Positions 23,974 to 32,278 of a stretch of 64,000 bases of DNA are shown here, piece by piece. The stretch's first letter is position 1; each line of letters starts with the position of its first letter. Below the pieces are notes generated by a model. That model worked only from the letters and a program-made list of their open reading frames with translations, did no database searches and was not told the origin of the DNA. The stretch spans positions 186,001 to 250,000 of the forward strand of contig CAWIMQ010000004.1 of the NCBI GenBank assembly GCA_963837265.1. The letters are read 5' to 3'. The position numbers and the translations under genes are program-made. This DNA comes from DATBLE01 sp963837265 (lineage in GTDB: Bacteria; Actinomycetota; Thermoleophilia; Gaiellales; Gaiellaceae).

Positions 23974-25049
23974 GACAGGAGCTCCAGCGGCGGCTCGAGG
24001 TCGGGGTTGAGCGCTCGCCACTTGGCCACGAGCTCCTCGTCCGTCGGCACGTGCGCTTCGACGCAGATCGCCTCCCGGCCGCGGGCCTCGACCCGGGAGA
24101 CCGGTCCTTCCCGAAGCTCCACACTTCCCAGGAGGGCACGGACGCGGGAGTCGTGCAGGAGAGACCGGTCTCCGAGGTCGAGGCCGAGCAGGGTGACCGC
24201 GACGGCATAGGGCAGGCTCCACCACGCGTCGTCGTCGGTCCGGGGATCGCCGTTGCCTGCGAGGGCGACGGCGGCGGGGGGAGCCTCGACGACGACGGGG
24301 CCGTCGCCCTCGACCGGTGCGAGCTCCATCGCCGCCTCCACGGCGGCCTGGGCGAAGCCGGTGGTCGCATGGATCCGGAAGGTCGTCTCCTCGAGCGCGA
24401 GCCGCTCGCGCTCGAGGAGAAGCCCGGCCGGAGAGCCTCCCGTCGCGGCGAACAGGCCGCGATCACCGTCGAGACCGCCGCGCGTGCCGTCGAGGCCGGA
24501 CGCAGCCGCCCTCGCCGCGGCGATTCCCGTCGCGGCCGCGTGCGCACGATGGAAGAACCGGGTGCCGCGGCGCTCCACGATCGCGAGGATCGAGCCGCCG
24601 GCGACCGAGATTGCGTGCGCCGCCGCGTCCACGATCCGGTCCTCGTCCAGATCGCAGGCGATCGCGGCCGCGATCGCCGCGCCGACCGAGCCCGCCGTCG
24701 CGCTCGAGTGCCAGAAGCGACGGTGCTCGGCGCCGAGGGCTGCGCCCAGCCGGGCGGTCGCCTCGTAGCCCGCCGTCGCGGCGCGCGCATCCCCCCCGCA
24801 CTCGCGGACGACGCTCCAGACGGCGGCGCCGGGATGCGTCACCGACGGCCAGTGCAGGTCGTCCCGGTCCAGCAGAGCGGCGGCGGCGGCATCGGGCAGA
24901 GACGGGCTCACCCGGCGGCCCGCCTCCAGGCAGGCAAGGTGGTCGAAGAGCGCCCGGCCGGCCGGCCGGCGGATCCGATCCGTGTCGGCGGCCGCGTCGA
25001 GGGCCAGCCGGACGAGCCCTTCCGTCAGTGTCCGCTCGCGCGTCTGCAC
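23970..25049 (-). CDS. MmgE/PrpD-family protein
   Basis: This is a 359-residue, mostly helical, alanine-rich protein. G-R-A-L-F-D-H-L-A-C near 31, H-P-G-A-A-V-W near 76, H-R-R-F-W-H-S-S-A-T-A-G-S-V-G-A near 109 and F-R-I-H-A-T-T-G near 223 follow the pattern of 2-methylcitrate dehydratase and related PrpD proteins. It is shorter than classical PrpD (about 450-480 residues). The family also includes cis-aconitate decarboxylase, which makes itaconate; this is notable because an itaconate-type CoA module lies at 55681-58232. The GTG start at 25049 is 13 bases after the E1-alpha stop. Substrate unknown. Confidence 0.75.
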   Translation of the reverse strand: MQTRERTLTEGLVRLALDAAADTDRIRRPAGRALFDHLACLEAGRRVSPSLPDAAAAALLDRDDLHWPSVTHPGAAVWSVVRECGGDARAATAGYEATARLGAALGAEHRRFWHSSATAGSVGAAIAAAIACDLDEDRIVDAAAHAISVAGGSILAIVERRGTRFFHRAHAAATGIAAARAAASGLDGTRGGLDGDRGLFAATGGSPAGLLLERERLALEETTFRIHATTGFAQAAVEAAMELAPVEGDGPVVVEAPPAAVALAGNGDPRTDDDAWWSLPYAVAVTLLGLDLGDRSLLHDSRVRALLGSVELREGPVSRVEARGREAICVEAHVPTDEELVAKWRALNPDLEPPLELLS

Positions 25050-25062
25050 GCGAAGACGCCCG

Positions 25063-26091
25063 TCAGTCGAGCGGGGGAGTGGGTGCGTAGATGTCGTTCC
25101 AGATCGACTCGGCCCCCGTCAGGGGCGCCTGTTCCGCCTCGGCGCGAACCGTGCCCGCCCACTCGCGCGTCTCGGACTCGATCCGCTCGAGCTCGGCCTC
25201 GGAGGTCACGGACCAGCCGAGCAGACGCTTCCTGTAGCGGGCGATCGGATCGACACGCTCGCGCGCCGCCTTGCGCTCCTCGGCGTCCGCCCCGCCGGCC
25301 GAGAACCCGGAGTGGTGCTCCCAGCGCAGCGTCTTGCACTCGACGAAGGTGGGCCCGTTCCCGGCCCGCGCCCGCTCGACCCCTTCGGCGATCGCCGGGC
25401 GGACCGCGAGCACGTCGTTGCCGTCGACGATCGCCGCCGGCATCCCGAAGCCGCGCGCCCGATCGGCGATGTCCGGCGTCGACTGGCTCTTCGACGTCGG
25501 CACCGAGATCGCCACGCCGTTGTTCTCGCAGACGAAGACCAGCGGCACACTCCAGAGCTGCGCCATGTTCAGCGTCTCGAAGAAGTCACCCTCGCAGGAG
25601 GCTCCGTCCCCGAAGAAGCAGAGGACGACCTGATCGGTCTTGCGGAAGCGGCAGGACAGGGCGACGCCGCCGGCATGGGGTATGTGACCGGCGACGATCG
25701 CGTTCGTCGTCATCAGGCCGACCGAGGGGTCGGCGAGGTGCATCGAGCCGCCTTTGCCGCCGTTGATCCCCGTTTGCCGGCCCATCAGCTCCGCCATGAT
25801 CGCGACCGGCTCGACCCCCTTCAGAAGCGCCTCGCCGTGACCGCGATAGGTGGCGAGGACGAGATCCGACTGCTCGATCACGTCGAGCGCGCCTGCCTTG
25901 ATCGCCTCCTGGCCGATGCAGGGGTGCGTCGAGCCCGGGACCAGGCCGGCGCGGAATGCGTCGATGATCTCCTCCTCGAAGACGCGCACTCGGATCATGT
26001 CGACGTAGAGCTTCAGCAGGTGCTCGTCGGTGAGGTCGGCCGGGCGTTCGCCGACCGGCGCCTCCTCGACCGGGACTGGGGTGACGGTCAT
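25063..26091 (-). CDS. 2-oxoacid/acetoin dehydrogenase E1 component, alpha subunit
   Basis: This 342-residue thiamine-diphosphate enzyme subunit has H-P-C-I-G-Q-E-A near 57 and the ThDP/Mg motif G-D-G-A-S-C-E-G-D-F (about 158-167) with F-V-C-E-N-N downstream. The family includes pyruvate, branched-chain and acetoin dehydrogenases; AcoA is the closest by feel. It forms a heterotetramer with the beta subunit, whose gene is two genes upstream with E2 between (order beta, E2, alpha). That order is unusual, since alpha usually comes first. Confidence 0.92.
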   Translation of the reverse strand: MTVTPVPVEEAPVGERPADLTDEHLLKLYVDMIRVRVFEEEIIDAFRAGLVPGSTHPCIGQEAIKAGALDVIEQSDLVLATYRGHGEALLKGVEPVAIMAELMGRQTGINGGKGGSMHLADPSVGLMTTNAIVAGHIPHAGGVALSCRFRKTDQVVLCFFGDGASCEGDFFETLNMAQLWSVPLVFVCENNGVAISVPTSKSQSTPDIADRARGFGMPAAIVDGNDVLAVRPAIAEGVERARAGNGPTFVECKTLRWEHHSGFSAGGADAEERKAARERVDPIARYRKRLLGWSVTSEAELERIESETREWAGTVRAEAEQAPLTGAESIWNDIYAPTPPLD

Positions 26092-26103
26092 GCGCCCTCC
26101 TTC

Positions 26104-27246
26104 TCAGACACGGCTGGGTAGCTCGTTCAGGCACCGCTCGAGGGCGGCGAGGAAGCGGCCGCCGGCCTCGCCGTCGGCGCCGCGATGGTCGATGGCCACG
26201 TTCGCCCACATCCGGTGGCGGACGGCGAGCATGCCGTCGATCGCAACGGGCCGCTCCACGAGCCGGCCTGTCGCCAGCATCGCGATCTGAGGGCCGGAGA
26301 CGACCGGCGCGAAGAAGTCGACCGGATAGGCGCCGAGGTTCGTGAGGGTGAACGTCCCGCCGGCGAGGTCGTGGGGGTCGGGGGTGCCCGCCCGGGCGGC
26401 GTCGACGACGCGCGCGCGCTCCCGCGCCGCTTGCGCCAGCGAGAGCTCGTCCGCGTTGCGGATCACCGGCGCGACGATCCCGTTCGGGGTCGCCACGGCG
26501 AGCGCGAGGTGCACGCGGTCCGACGGCTCGCCGAGCGTGCCGTTCAGCTCGGGGACGTCGCGCAGGGCGGCGGCGACGGCGAGGATCAGGAGATCGGTGA
26601 TCGTGACGCTCTCGCCGCCGGCGGGCCGGGCGCGGCGCCTGGCCTCGATCAGGCCGGTGCCGTCGAGCTCCCCGCCGATCTGGATGTGCGGAATCTGCTG
26701 CCAGCTCGCCACGATGTTCGCCACGACCGCCTCGCGGAGATCCCGGGTCGGCGGGGCAGGCGCGGCTGCAGGAGCATCCGGCAGGTCCTTCGCCATGATC
26801 CGCCCGCCCGGGCCGCTGCCGCGGACCCGGGTCAGGTCGATCCCCCGCTCTGCCGCGATGCGGCGGGCGGCCGGCGAGACCTTGCCCCGTCCGTCACGGT
26901 CAGAGGCGGCGGCCGCCCCCGGAGCCCTCGGGCCCGCGGGCTCGTCCCGGCCGGAAGCCGCCGGCGCGGCCGGCGGCGGAGGCGCGGCGGCCTGCTCGGG
27001 CTCGGGCTCCGAGTCGTCGGCGGCGATCTCGGCGATCGTCGAGTCGACCGCGAGGATCGAGCCCTCGGGGGCCACGATCCGCACCCGTCCTCCGGCCGGC
27101 GCCTCGACCTCGACGGTCGCCTTGTCCGTCTCGATCTCGACGATCGGCTGTCCGCTGCTCACCGGCTGGCCGTCCTCGACGAGCCAGCGGAGCACCTTGC
27201 CCTCCTCCATCGAGATGGAGAGTTGCGGGATCGCGACGGGGATCAC
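26104..27246 (-). CDS. 2-oxoacid/acetoin dehydrogenase E2 (dihydrolipoyl acyltransferase)
   Basis: This 380-residue protein has one lipoyl domain with Lys42 in E-I-E-T-D-K-A, a Pro/Ala linker at about 80-120, a peripheral-subunit-binding domain (V-S-P-A-A-R-R-I-A, about 122-155) and an acyltransferase core ending in D-H-R-G-A-D-G with the catalytic His. The GTG start at 27246 overlaps the E1-beta stop as GTGA. Lipoylation would be needed. No E3 (lipoamide dehydrogenase) is in the operon, so a shared housekeeping E3 is likely used. Confidence 0.93.
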   Translation of the reverse strand: MIPVAIPQLSISMEEGKVLRWLVEDGQPVSSGQPIVEIETDKATVEVEAPAGGRVRIVAPEGSILAVDSTIAEIAADDSEPEPEQAAAPPPPAAPAASGRDEPAGPRAPGAAAASDRDGRGKVSPAARRIAAERGIDLTRVRGSGPGGRIMAKDLPDAPAAAPAPPTRDLREAVVANIVASWQQIPHIQIGGELDGTGLIEARRRARPAGGESVTITDLLILAVAAALRDVPELNGTLGEPSDRVHLALAVATPNGIVAPVIRNADELSLAQAARERARVVDAARAGTPDPHDLAGGTFTLTNLGAYPVDFFAPVVSGPQIAMLATGRLVERPVAIDGMLAVRHRMWANVAIDHRGADGEAGGRFLAALERCLNELPSRV

Positions 27247-28253
27247 GAACGCCCCAGCGTCCGTTCCACGGCGGCGACGACGTCGTCGGCGCTCGGGTAG
27301 ACGGCCTTGATCGCCTCGGGCGCGCAGGGGATCGGCACGTCGAGGCCGCACACGCGCTCGACCGGTGCGTCGAGATGGTCGAAGGCCTGCTCCATGCAGC
27401 GGACCGCGATCTCGGCCCCCGCGCCGCCGGTTGCGTGCGCGTCGTGCGTGACGACGAGGCGCATGGTCTTCCGCAACGAGGCGACGATCGTGTCCATGTC
27501 GAGCGGCGCGAGCGTGCGCGGGTCGATCACCTCCGCGGAGATGCCGCGCTCGGCGAGGACGTCGGCCGCGGCGAGGGCTTCGTCGACCATCCCGGAGAGC
27601 GCGACGACGGTGGCGTCGGTGCCTTCCCGCGCGACCCGGGCCTGTCCGAACGGTATCGCCCGGCCGACCTCGACCTCGGACCGGCGACCGTAGAGGCGGA
27701 CGTTCTCGACGAACAGGATCGGGTTCGGGTCGCGGAGCGCGGTGCGCATCAGACCGTAGGCGTCTGCGGCGTTCGACGGCAGCGCCATCTTGATTCCCGG
27801 GATGTGCATGAACCAGGCCTCGAGGCTCTGGGAGTGCTGCGGCCCCATCCCCATCCGCGCGACGATCGGCAGTCGGATCACGAGCGGAACCTGAAGCTTT
27901 CCGCCCGTGAAGTAGTGGAGCTTCGCGGCCTGGTTGAAGATCTGGTCCATCGCCACCCCGGCGAAGTCGAAGAACTCGATCTCGACGATCGCGCGCACGC
28001 CGGAGATCGCGAGCCCGATGGCGAAGCCGACGGTCGCCGACTCGCAGAGCGGCCCGTCGCGGATCACCTCCTCGCCGTACCGGTCCCAGAGCCCGCGCGT
28101 GACGCCGAAGGTGCCCCCGTGCGGGCCGATGTCCTGGCCCAGGTGCATGATCGGCTCGCCGCTCGCGAGCGCCTCGTCGAGTGCGCGGTTGATCGCCTCG
28201 CCCATCGTCAGCTCGGCGGTCTGTGCCTCGGTCTCGATGCTCGTCGTCGTCAT
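27243..28253 (-). CDS. 2-oxoacid/acetoin dehydrogenase E1 component, beta subunit
   Basis: This 336-residue protein shows the standard transketolase-like beta-subunit pattern: A-L-D-E-A-L near 24, G-P-L-C-E-S-A near 66, E-F-F-D-F-A near 91, G-P-Q-H-S-Q-S-L near 133 and D-P-R-T-L-A-P-L-D near 243. The ATG at 28253 follows GGAGG. It is 14 bases downstream of an SDR gene, so the SDR is the first and E1-beta the second gene of the operon. It acts with the alpha subunit at 25063-26091. Confidence 0.93.
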   Translation of the reverse strand: MTTTSIETEAQTAELTMGEAINRALDEALASGEPIMHLGQDIGPHGGTFGVTRGLWDRYGEEVIRDGPLCESATVGFAIGLAISGVRAIVEIEFFDFAGVAMDQIFNQAAKLHYFTGGKLQVPLVIRLPIVARMGMGPQHSQSLEAWFMHIPGIKMALPSNAADAYGLMRTALRDPNPILFVENVRLYGRRSEVEVGRAIPFGQARVAREGTDATVVALSGMVDEALAAADVLAERGISAEVIDPRTLAPLDMDTIVASLRKTMRLVVTHDAHATGGAGAEIAVRCMEQAFDHLDAPVERVCGLDVPIPCAPEAIKAVYPSADDVVAAVERTLGRS

Positions 28254-28267
28254 CTCGCCTCCGTCGC

Positions 28268-28975
28268 TCAGTCGATGAGGAAGCCGCCGTTCACGTCGAC
28301 GACCTCGCCGGTGATGAAGCTCGCGTGGTCCGAGCAGAGGAACGCGACCACGTCGGCGACCTCCTGCGTCGTTCCGAACCTCCCGAGTGGAACTCTCTCG
28401 CGCATGTCCGGCATCACCGCGACCATCTCGGTGTCGATCAGCGCGGGCGCGAGGGCGTTCGCGGTCACGCCGGTGCCGGCGTACTCGCTCGCGATCGACT
28501 TCGCCATCACCATGATCCCGGCCTTCGACGCGCCGTAGGCGGCGATCGATTTCGCCCCGCCCGTCTTCCCCGCGCTGGAGCCGATCGCGACCACGCGTCC
28601 GTATCCACGCTCGCGCATGCCGGGAAGAGCCCGGCGGGCACAGAGAAAGGCGCCCGTCAGGTTGACGTCGATCGTCTGCCGCCACGATGCGAGGGTCGTC
28701 TCCTCGAACGACTCGATCACGAAGATCCCGGCGTTCAGGACGAGCAGGTCGACGGGGCCGAGCCCGCCCTCGACGCGGGCGAACGACGCCTCGACCGCCT
28801 GCTCGTCGGCCACGTTCATCTCGAGCCCGAGCACGCCGTCGATCTCGGGTGCCCGCAAATCGCCTCCGGCGACGCGCGCTCCCTGGTCGCGCAGCGTCTC
28901 GGCGATGCACCGGCCGATGCCGCGTGCCGCCCCGGTGACGAGCGCGACCCGGTCCCGGATGCCTTCGAGCTGCAC
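28268..28975 (-). CDS. SDR-family oxidoreductase (sugar/acid dehydrogenase candidate)
   Basis: This 235-residue classical SDR has G-A-A-R-G-I-G near 15, N-A-G near 82, catalytic Ser in I-G-S-S-A near 129 and Y-x-x-x-K (Y-G-A-S-K) near 144. The Asp of G-G-D-L-R near 39 favours NAD+. The GTG at 28975 is six bases after TATGAT, so the transcript is probably leaderless. It heads the seven-gene operon running to 21938. By context it would perform an early oxidation step whose product is passed on to the 2-oxoacid dehydrogenase genes; that chain is inference. Confidence 0.88.
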   Translation of the reverse strand: MQLEGIRDRVALVTGAARGIGRCIAETLRDQGARVAGGDLRAPEIDGVLGLEMNVADEQAVEASFARVEGGLGPVDLLVLNAGIFVIESFEETTLASWRQTIDVNLTGAFLCARRALPGMRERGYGRVVAIGSSAGKTGGAKSIAAYGASKAGIMVMAKSIASEYAGTGVTANALAPALIDTEMVAVMPDMRERVPLGRFGTTQEVADVVAFLCSDHASFITGEVVDVNGGFLID

Positions 28976-28981
28976 GCGACA

Positions 28982-28999
28982 ATCATAGGAAACGTTTCC
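28982..28999 (-). promoter_or_regulatory. Promoter and LacI-type operator of the seven-gene operon
   Basis: On the minus strand the -10 box TATGAT (28987-28982) is six bases before the GTG start. The perfect palindrome GGAAACGTTTCC at 28988-28999 lies directly upstream, in the spacer, where a repressor would occlude RNA polymerase. I see no strong -35 box. Confidence 0.72.
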
Positions 29000-29127
29000 A
29001 GAGCCTGCACGGCGATGCGGCGCCGGCGAGGACCGCCCGTCGGGCGGCACCCCTCGCCGCCGACCGGCTCGCTTCCCGGCCCGAGGGGCTCCGGCTGCTC
29101 GCGCGGCACGGCCGGCCCGGCTGTGTT

Positions 29128-29143
29128 AAGAAATCGTTTCCAG
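29128..29143. promoter_or_regulatory. LacI-type operator before the TIM-barrel isomerase gene
   Basis: AAGAAATCGTTTCCAG has the conserved right half ATCGTTTCCAG and a weaker left half. It ends one base before the ATG at 29145, so it would overlap the start of the transcript. It is one of two operator-like sites in this divergent 169-base gap. Confidence 0.6.
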
Positions 29144-29144
29144 C

Positions 29145-29996
29145 ATGCGCGTCGGCATCGACGGTTACACGTACCACCGGCTCCTGGGCGAGCTGCGCCC
29201 GGGAGAGGAGGATCCGGGCGAGCGGCTACCCGACGGCGGCCCCGCGGTCGTCGCGGAGGCGCTCGCCCTGGGCGTGGACGCCGTCTCCCTCGAGACGTGC
29301 TACCTCGACGCCCCGGCCACGCTCGACGTGGGGCGTCTTCGGGACGCCGCGTCCGCCCTCGAGCTCGCTCTGTCGTGGGGCGCCCCGGACGGCCTCGAGC
29401 TGGGCCGCAACCCGGCAGCGCTGGACGAGCTCCTCGAGTGGGTCGAGCTCGCCCCGCCGCTCGGCTGTCGCCTGATGCGGATCGTCGCCGCCGGCCCCCG
29501 CCTCCGCGCGCACGCGGACGAGTGGCCGAACGCCGTCGCTCCGCTGCGGACGGCGGCGGAGCATGCCGCTTCCCGCGGGGTCGAGCTGGCGCTGGAGAAC
29601 CACGGCGACCTGACCGCGGCCCTGATCGACTCGCTGCTCGAGGCCGTCGACCGACCCGGCCTGGGAGTGTGCTTCGACACCGCGAACGCCCCGCGCGTCG
29701 GCGACGACGTCCTCGAGGCCGCCCGGCTCCTCGGGGATCGGGTGCGGATGGTGCATCTGAAGGACGTGGAGCCTCCCGAGAACGCGGCCGACCCCGTCGC
29801 CGGCCCGCGCTCGCTCCCGTACGGCGAGGGAGTGATCCCGCTAGACGGCGTGCTCGACGAGCTTGCGGCCAAGGGCTTCGACGGGCTCGTCTGCGTCGAG
29901 GTCGCCCAGCTCGCGCCCGGCGCCGACGAGCGGCAGCTCGCCGCATCGTGCGTCGCGTGGCTGCGCGCGCGACAGACCGCAGGACAGCCGGCGTGA
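29145..29996 (+). CDS. Sugar phosphate isomerase/epimerase-like TIM barrel
   Basis: This 283-residue protein is of the xylose-isomerase-like (AP endonuclease 2 fold) family: D-G-Y-T-Y-H-R near 6, a Glu metal ligand in A-L-E-N-H-G-D near 147, C-F-D-T-A-N near 176, H-L-K-D-V-E near 204 and C-V-E-V-A near 252. These residues bind a divalent metal in enzymes such as tagatose epimerase, hydroxypyruvate isomerase and IolE/IolI. Which one this is cannot be told. It begins a plus-strand operon with an SDR (overlap GTGA) and a DMT-type transporter. Confidence 0.85.
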   Translation: MRVGIDGYTYHRLLGELRPGEEDPGERLPDGGPAVVAEALALGVDAVSLETCYLDAPATLDVGRLRDAASALELALSWGAPDGLELGRNPAALDELLEWVELAPPLGCRLMRIVAAGPRLRAHADEWPNAVAPLRTAAEHAASRGVELALENHGDLTAALIDSLLEAVDRPGLGVCFDTANAPRVGDDVLEAARLLGDRVRMVHLKDVEPPENAADPVAGPRSLPYGEGVIPLDGVLDELAAKGFDGLVCVEVAQLAPGADERQLAASCVAWLRARQTAGQPA

Positions 29997-30775
29997 GCAG
30001 GGCCGCCGGCGCTCGGCCGGGCGTCGCGGGCAAGGTGGCGGTCGTCACCGGAGCGAGCCGGGGGCTCGGTCGCGAGGTCGCCGACGGGCTCGAGTCGGCC
30101 GGGGCGCTCGTCGCCCGCGTCGCACGCACCGCGGACTACCGCTGCGACGTAACGCGGCCCGAGGACGTGGCGCGTCTGAAGCAGCAGGTCGAGGAATCCC
30201 TCGGCACGGCGCAGCTCCTCATCAACGCGGCGGGGATCTTCGGCCCGATCGAGCCGCTCGCGCGAGGGAATCCCGAGCGCTGGATCCAGACGATCATGGT
30301 CGACCTCGTCGGGCCCTACCTGACGTGCCGGGCATTCGCCGAGGGGATGGTCGCGAGCGGCTGGGGGCGGATCGTCAACGTGACCTCGGCCGCCTCGCTC
30401 CATCCTCCCGGCGCCCTCGGCAGCGCCTACGCGACCGCGAAGGCAGGGCTCAACCACCTGACCCGGCATCTGGCCGCGGAGCTCGACGGCACCGGCGTGA
30501 CCGCGAACGTCATGCATCCGGGCGACGTCAAGACGGACATGTGGGCGGACATCCGCAGCCAGGCGCTGAGGCTCGGGCCCGAGGGCGAGGCGCTGCGGCA
30601 GTGGGTGGACTGGGTCGAGGAGACGGGCGGCGACCCGCCCGCGAAGGCGGTCGACCTCGTGCTGGAGATCGTCGGCTCGGACGTGAACGGCCGCTTCCTC
30701 TGGATCGACAGCCCGCTGCAAGCGCCGATCTCGAGCTGGGAAGAGCCCCGGGAGTCTCAGCCCTGGCGTAAGTAG
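29993..30775 (+). CDS. SDR-family oxidoreductase
   Basis: This 260-residue classical SDR has G-A-S-R-G-L-G near 21, N-A-A-G-I-F near 77, catalytic Ser in T-S-A-A-S near 128 and Y-A-T-A-K near 144. The C-terminal tail is longer than usual and ends in a Trp-rich S-S-W-E-E-P segment. The GTG at 29993 overlaps the preceding stop as GTGA. Rossmann strand 2 is unusual, with R-V-A-R-T, which suggests NADP+. It probably acts on the same substrate series as the isomerase before it. Confidence 0.86.
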   Translation: MSRAAGARPGVAGKVAVVTGASRGLGREVADGLESAGALVARVARTADYRCDVTRPEDVARLKQQVEESLGTAQLLINAAGIFGPIEPLARGNPERWIQTIMVDLVGPYLTCRAFAEGMVASGWGRIVNVTSAASLHPPGALGSAYATAKAGLNHLTRHLAAELDGTGVTANVMHPGDVKTDMWADIRSQALRLGPEGEALRQWVDWVEETGGDPPAKAVDLVLEIVGSDVNGRFLWIDSPLQAPISSWEEPRESQPWRK

Positions 30776-30817
30776 CGCGGTGAGCGCCGGGCCGAGCCGC
30801 AGAGGAGCGCCGGGGCC

Positions 30818-31642
30818 CTGACCGGGTCGCTCGTCGCCCTCGCCGCGTCGGCAGCGGCTGCCGCGGGCTACGCGCTGACCAAGCGCGTCGTGCTGGAGTA
30901 CCCGCCGCACGAGCTGATCGGCCCGCTCTTCGCCCTGAACGCGCTCGTCGTGGTGCCGTTCGCCCCGCTGACTGCCTGGCGCTTCTCCGCCCGCGTCGCG
31001 CTCCTGCTGCTCGCGTCGGTGGCGACGATGGCGGTCGCCGCGGGCCTCGTCTTCGCGCTGCTCTCGCACGCGAGCGCGGCGACCGTGGCGACCGGTCAGG
31101 CTCTCTCGCCGCTGCCGGCGGTGGTCTTCGCGGCGCTGCTCCTGCCCGGCCGGATCGGCGCGCTCCACGCCTGCCTCGCCGCCCTCGTCGCCGTCGCCGT
31201 GCTCGCCTCGCTCGGCGACGTCTACGGCGATCTCGGCCGCCATCGAGCCCTGATCGCGGCCACCGGCGCGGCCACCTCCGGGGGCCTGCTCGTCGTGCTG
31301 ACGAAGCTCCTGACGAACGAGGGAGCCGGCCTGGCCGAGATCTACGTCCTCCGCACCGCCGCCGCCGGCGCCGTGTGGTGCGTGATCGCGCCGCCGCGCT
31401 CGATCCCGCCCCGCGCGCTGCCGGTGATGTCGCTGCGCGCCGGGCTGATCTCGCTCTACTTCGCGCTCGTCATTCTCGCGGTCGAGCGCGGCAACCCGGT
31501 CACCGTGCAGACCCTCGTCGCCACCTCGCCGCTCATGCTCCTGCTCGGCTCGCTCGTCGTCCACGGCGAGCGGCCCCCGCGGCGGGTGGCGTTCGCAGCG
31601 TGCGCCGCGACCGCCGGCGTGCTGGTCGTCCTCGTGACCTAG
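30818..31642 (+). CDS. EamA/DMT-family membrane transporter, probable CTG start
   Basis: This hydrophobic protein of about 274 residues has eight or more predicted helices in two repeats, as in EamA drug/metabolite transporters. The first ATG/GTG in frame is a GTG at 30890, but starting there would remove the first helix (A-L-A-A-S-A-A-A-A-A-G-Y-A-L). A CTG at 30818 has AGAGGAG ten bases upstream and restores it, so I place the start there. Start choice is an inference. The gene lies 42 bases after the SDR and may export an intermediate or import a related compound. Substrate unknown. Confidence 0.75.
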   Translation: MTGSLVALAASAAAAAGYALTKRVVLEYPPHELIGPLFALNALVVVPFAPLTAWRFSARVALLLLASVATMAVAAGLVFALLSHASAATVATGQALSPLPAVVFAALLLPGRIGALHACLAALVAVAVLASLGDVYGDLGRHRALIAATGAATSGGLLVVLTKLLTNEGAGLAEIYVLRTAAAGAVWCVIAPPRSIPPRALPVMSLRAGLISLYFALVILAVERGNPVTVQTLVATSPLMLLLGSLVVHGERPPRRVAFAACAATAGVLVVLVT

Positions 31643-32095
31643 TCAGCGCGGCGGCTGGAACAGCTCGAGCGTGTGCCAGTCCGGCGGCACCCGCAGATAG
31701 GACGCCCGCGCCCCCTGGTTCGGCCCCGCGTCGACCTCGATCGGGCCGCCTGGATGCACCGGCCGCGCGCCGCAGGCGAGCGCCCGGTCGAACATCGCCT
31801 GGATGTCGTCGACCGCGAGGCAGAGGTGGGCGTGGCCCGGGTTGGCGCTGCCCTCCTCGAGTCGGGTGCGCGCGACGTCCTGGTAGTCGAGCAACTCGAG
31901 GATGCCCGAGCCGGGGAGGTCGACGAAGGCGGCCCGGATCCGCACGCCGGCGTAGCCGACGTGCTTCGAGATGTACGGCCGCTCGAGCACGGTCTGCCAC
32001 CGCGCCTCGACGTCGAGAAAGCGCTCCCAGAAGGCGAGCGCCGCGCCGAGGTCGGAGACCGACATCCCGACGTGGTGCACCCTGCCCTCGATCAC
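31643..32095 (-). CDS. VOC-family (glyoxalase/dioxygenase superfamily) protein
   Basis: This 150-residue protein has two beta-alpha-beta-beta-beta units. The candidate metal ligands are His in R-V-H-H-V-G near 6, Glu in I-L-E-L-L near 66, His in A-H-L-C-L near 87 and Glu in T-L-E-L-F near the C-terminus. It is the length of a glyoxalase I or methylmalonyl-CoA epimerase-type protein. A GTG at 32095 is seven bases after TAGCGT (minus strand), a leaderless layout. Its stop abuts that of the convergent transporter. It is divergent from the SDR/lactonase/dehydratase operon and may share its operator. Substrate unknown. Confidence 0.83.
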   Translation of the reverse strand: MIEGRVHHVGMSVSDLGAALAFWERFLDVEARWQTVLERPYISKHVGYAGVRIRAAFVDLPGSGILELLDYQDVARTRLEEGSANPGHAHLCLAVDDIQAMFDRALACGARPVHPGGPIEVDAGPNQGARASYLRVPPDWHTLELFQPPR

Positions 32096-32132
32096 CGCCG
32101 GGACGCTAGACGCAGCGCTCCCGGCGTGCAAG

Positions 32133-32161
32133 TTGACGGCCGGAGCCGACCGCTGTAGATT
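32133..32161 (+). promoter_or_regulatory. Promoter of the SDR-lactonase-dehydratase operon
   Basis: TTGACG (32133-32138) and TAGATT (32156-32161) are separated by exactly 17 bases, close to the sigma-70 ideal. A LacI-type operator follows 10 bases later. Confidence 0.75.
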
Positions 32162-32171
32162 CGCCCGGTTG

Positions 32172-32187
32172 CTGGGATCGGTTCCAG
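32172..32187. promoter_or_regulatory. LacI-type operator, 32279 operon
   Basis: CTGGGATCGGTTCCAG is a palindrome with arms CTGG and CCAG and a central ATCG, one of the best matches to the window consensus. It would cover the transcription start of the plus-strand operon, and it lies upstream of the divergent VOC gene. Confidence 0.8.
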
Positions 32188-32278
32188 TCTCTCGCCGTCC
32201 GCGCCCCGCCGATCCGCAGAGCGCGTCGTGCTCGTGCACGACGGCCAACCATTTCCCGGCCGGAAGGCGGGGAATGGC

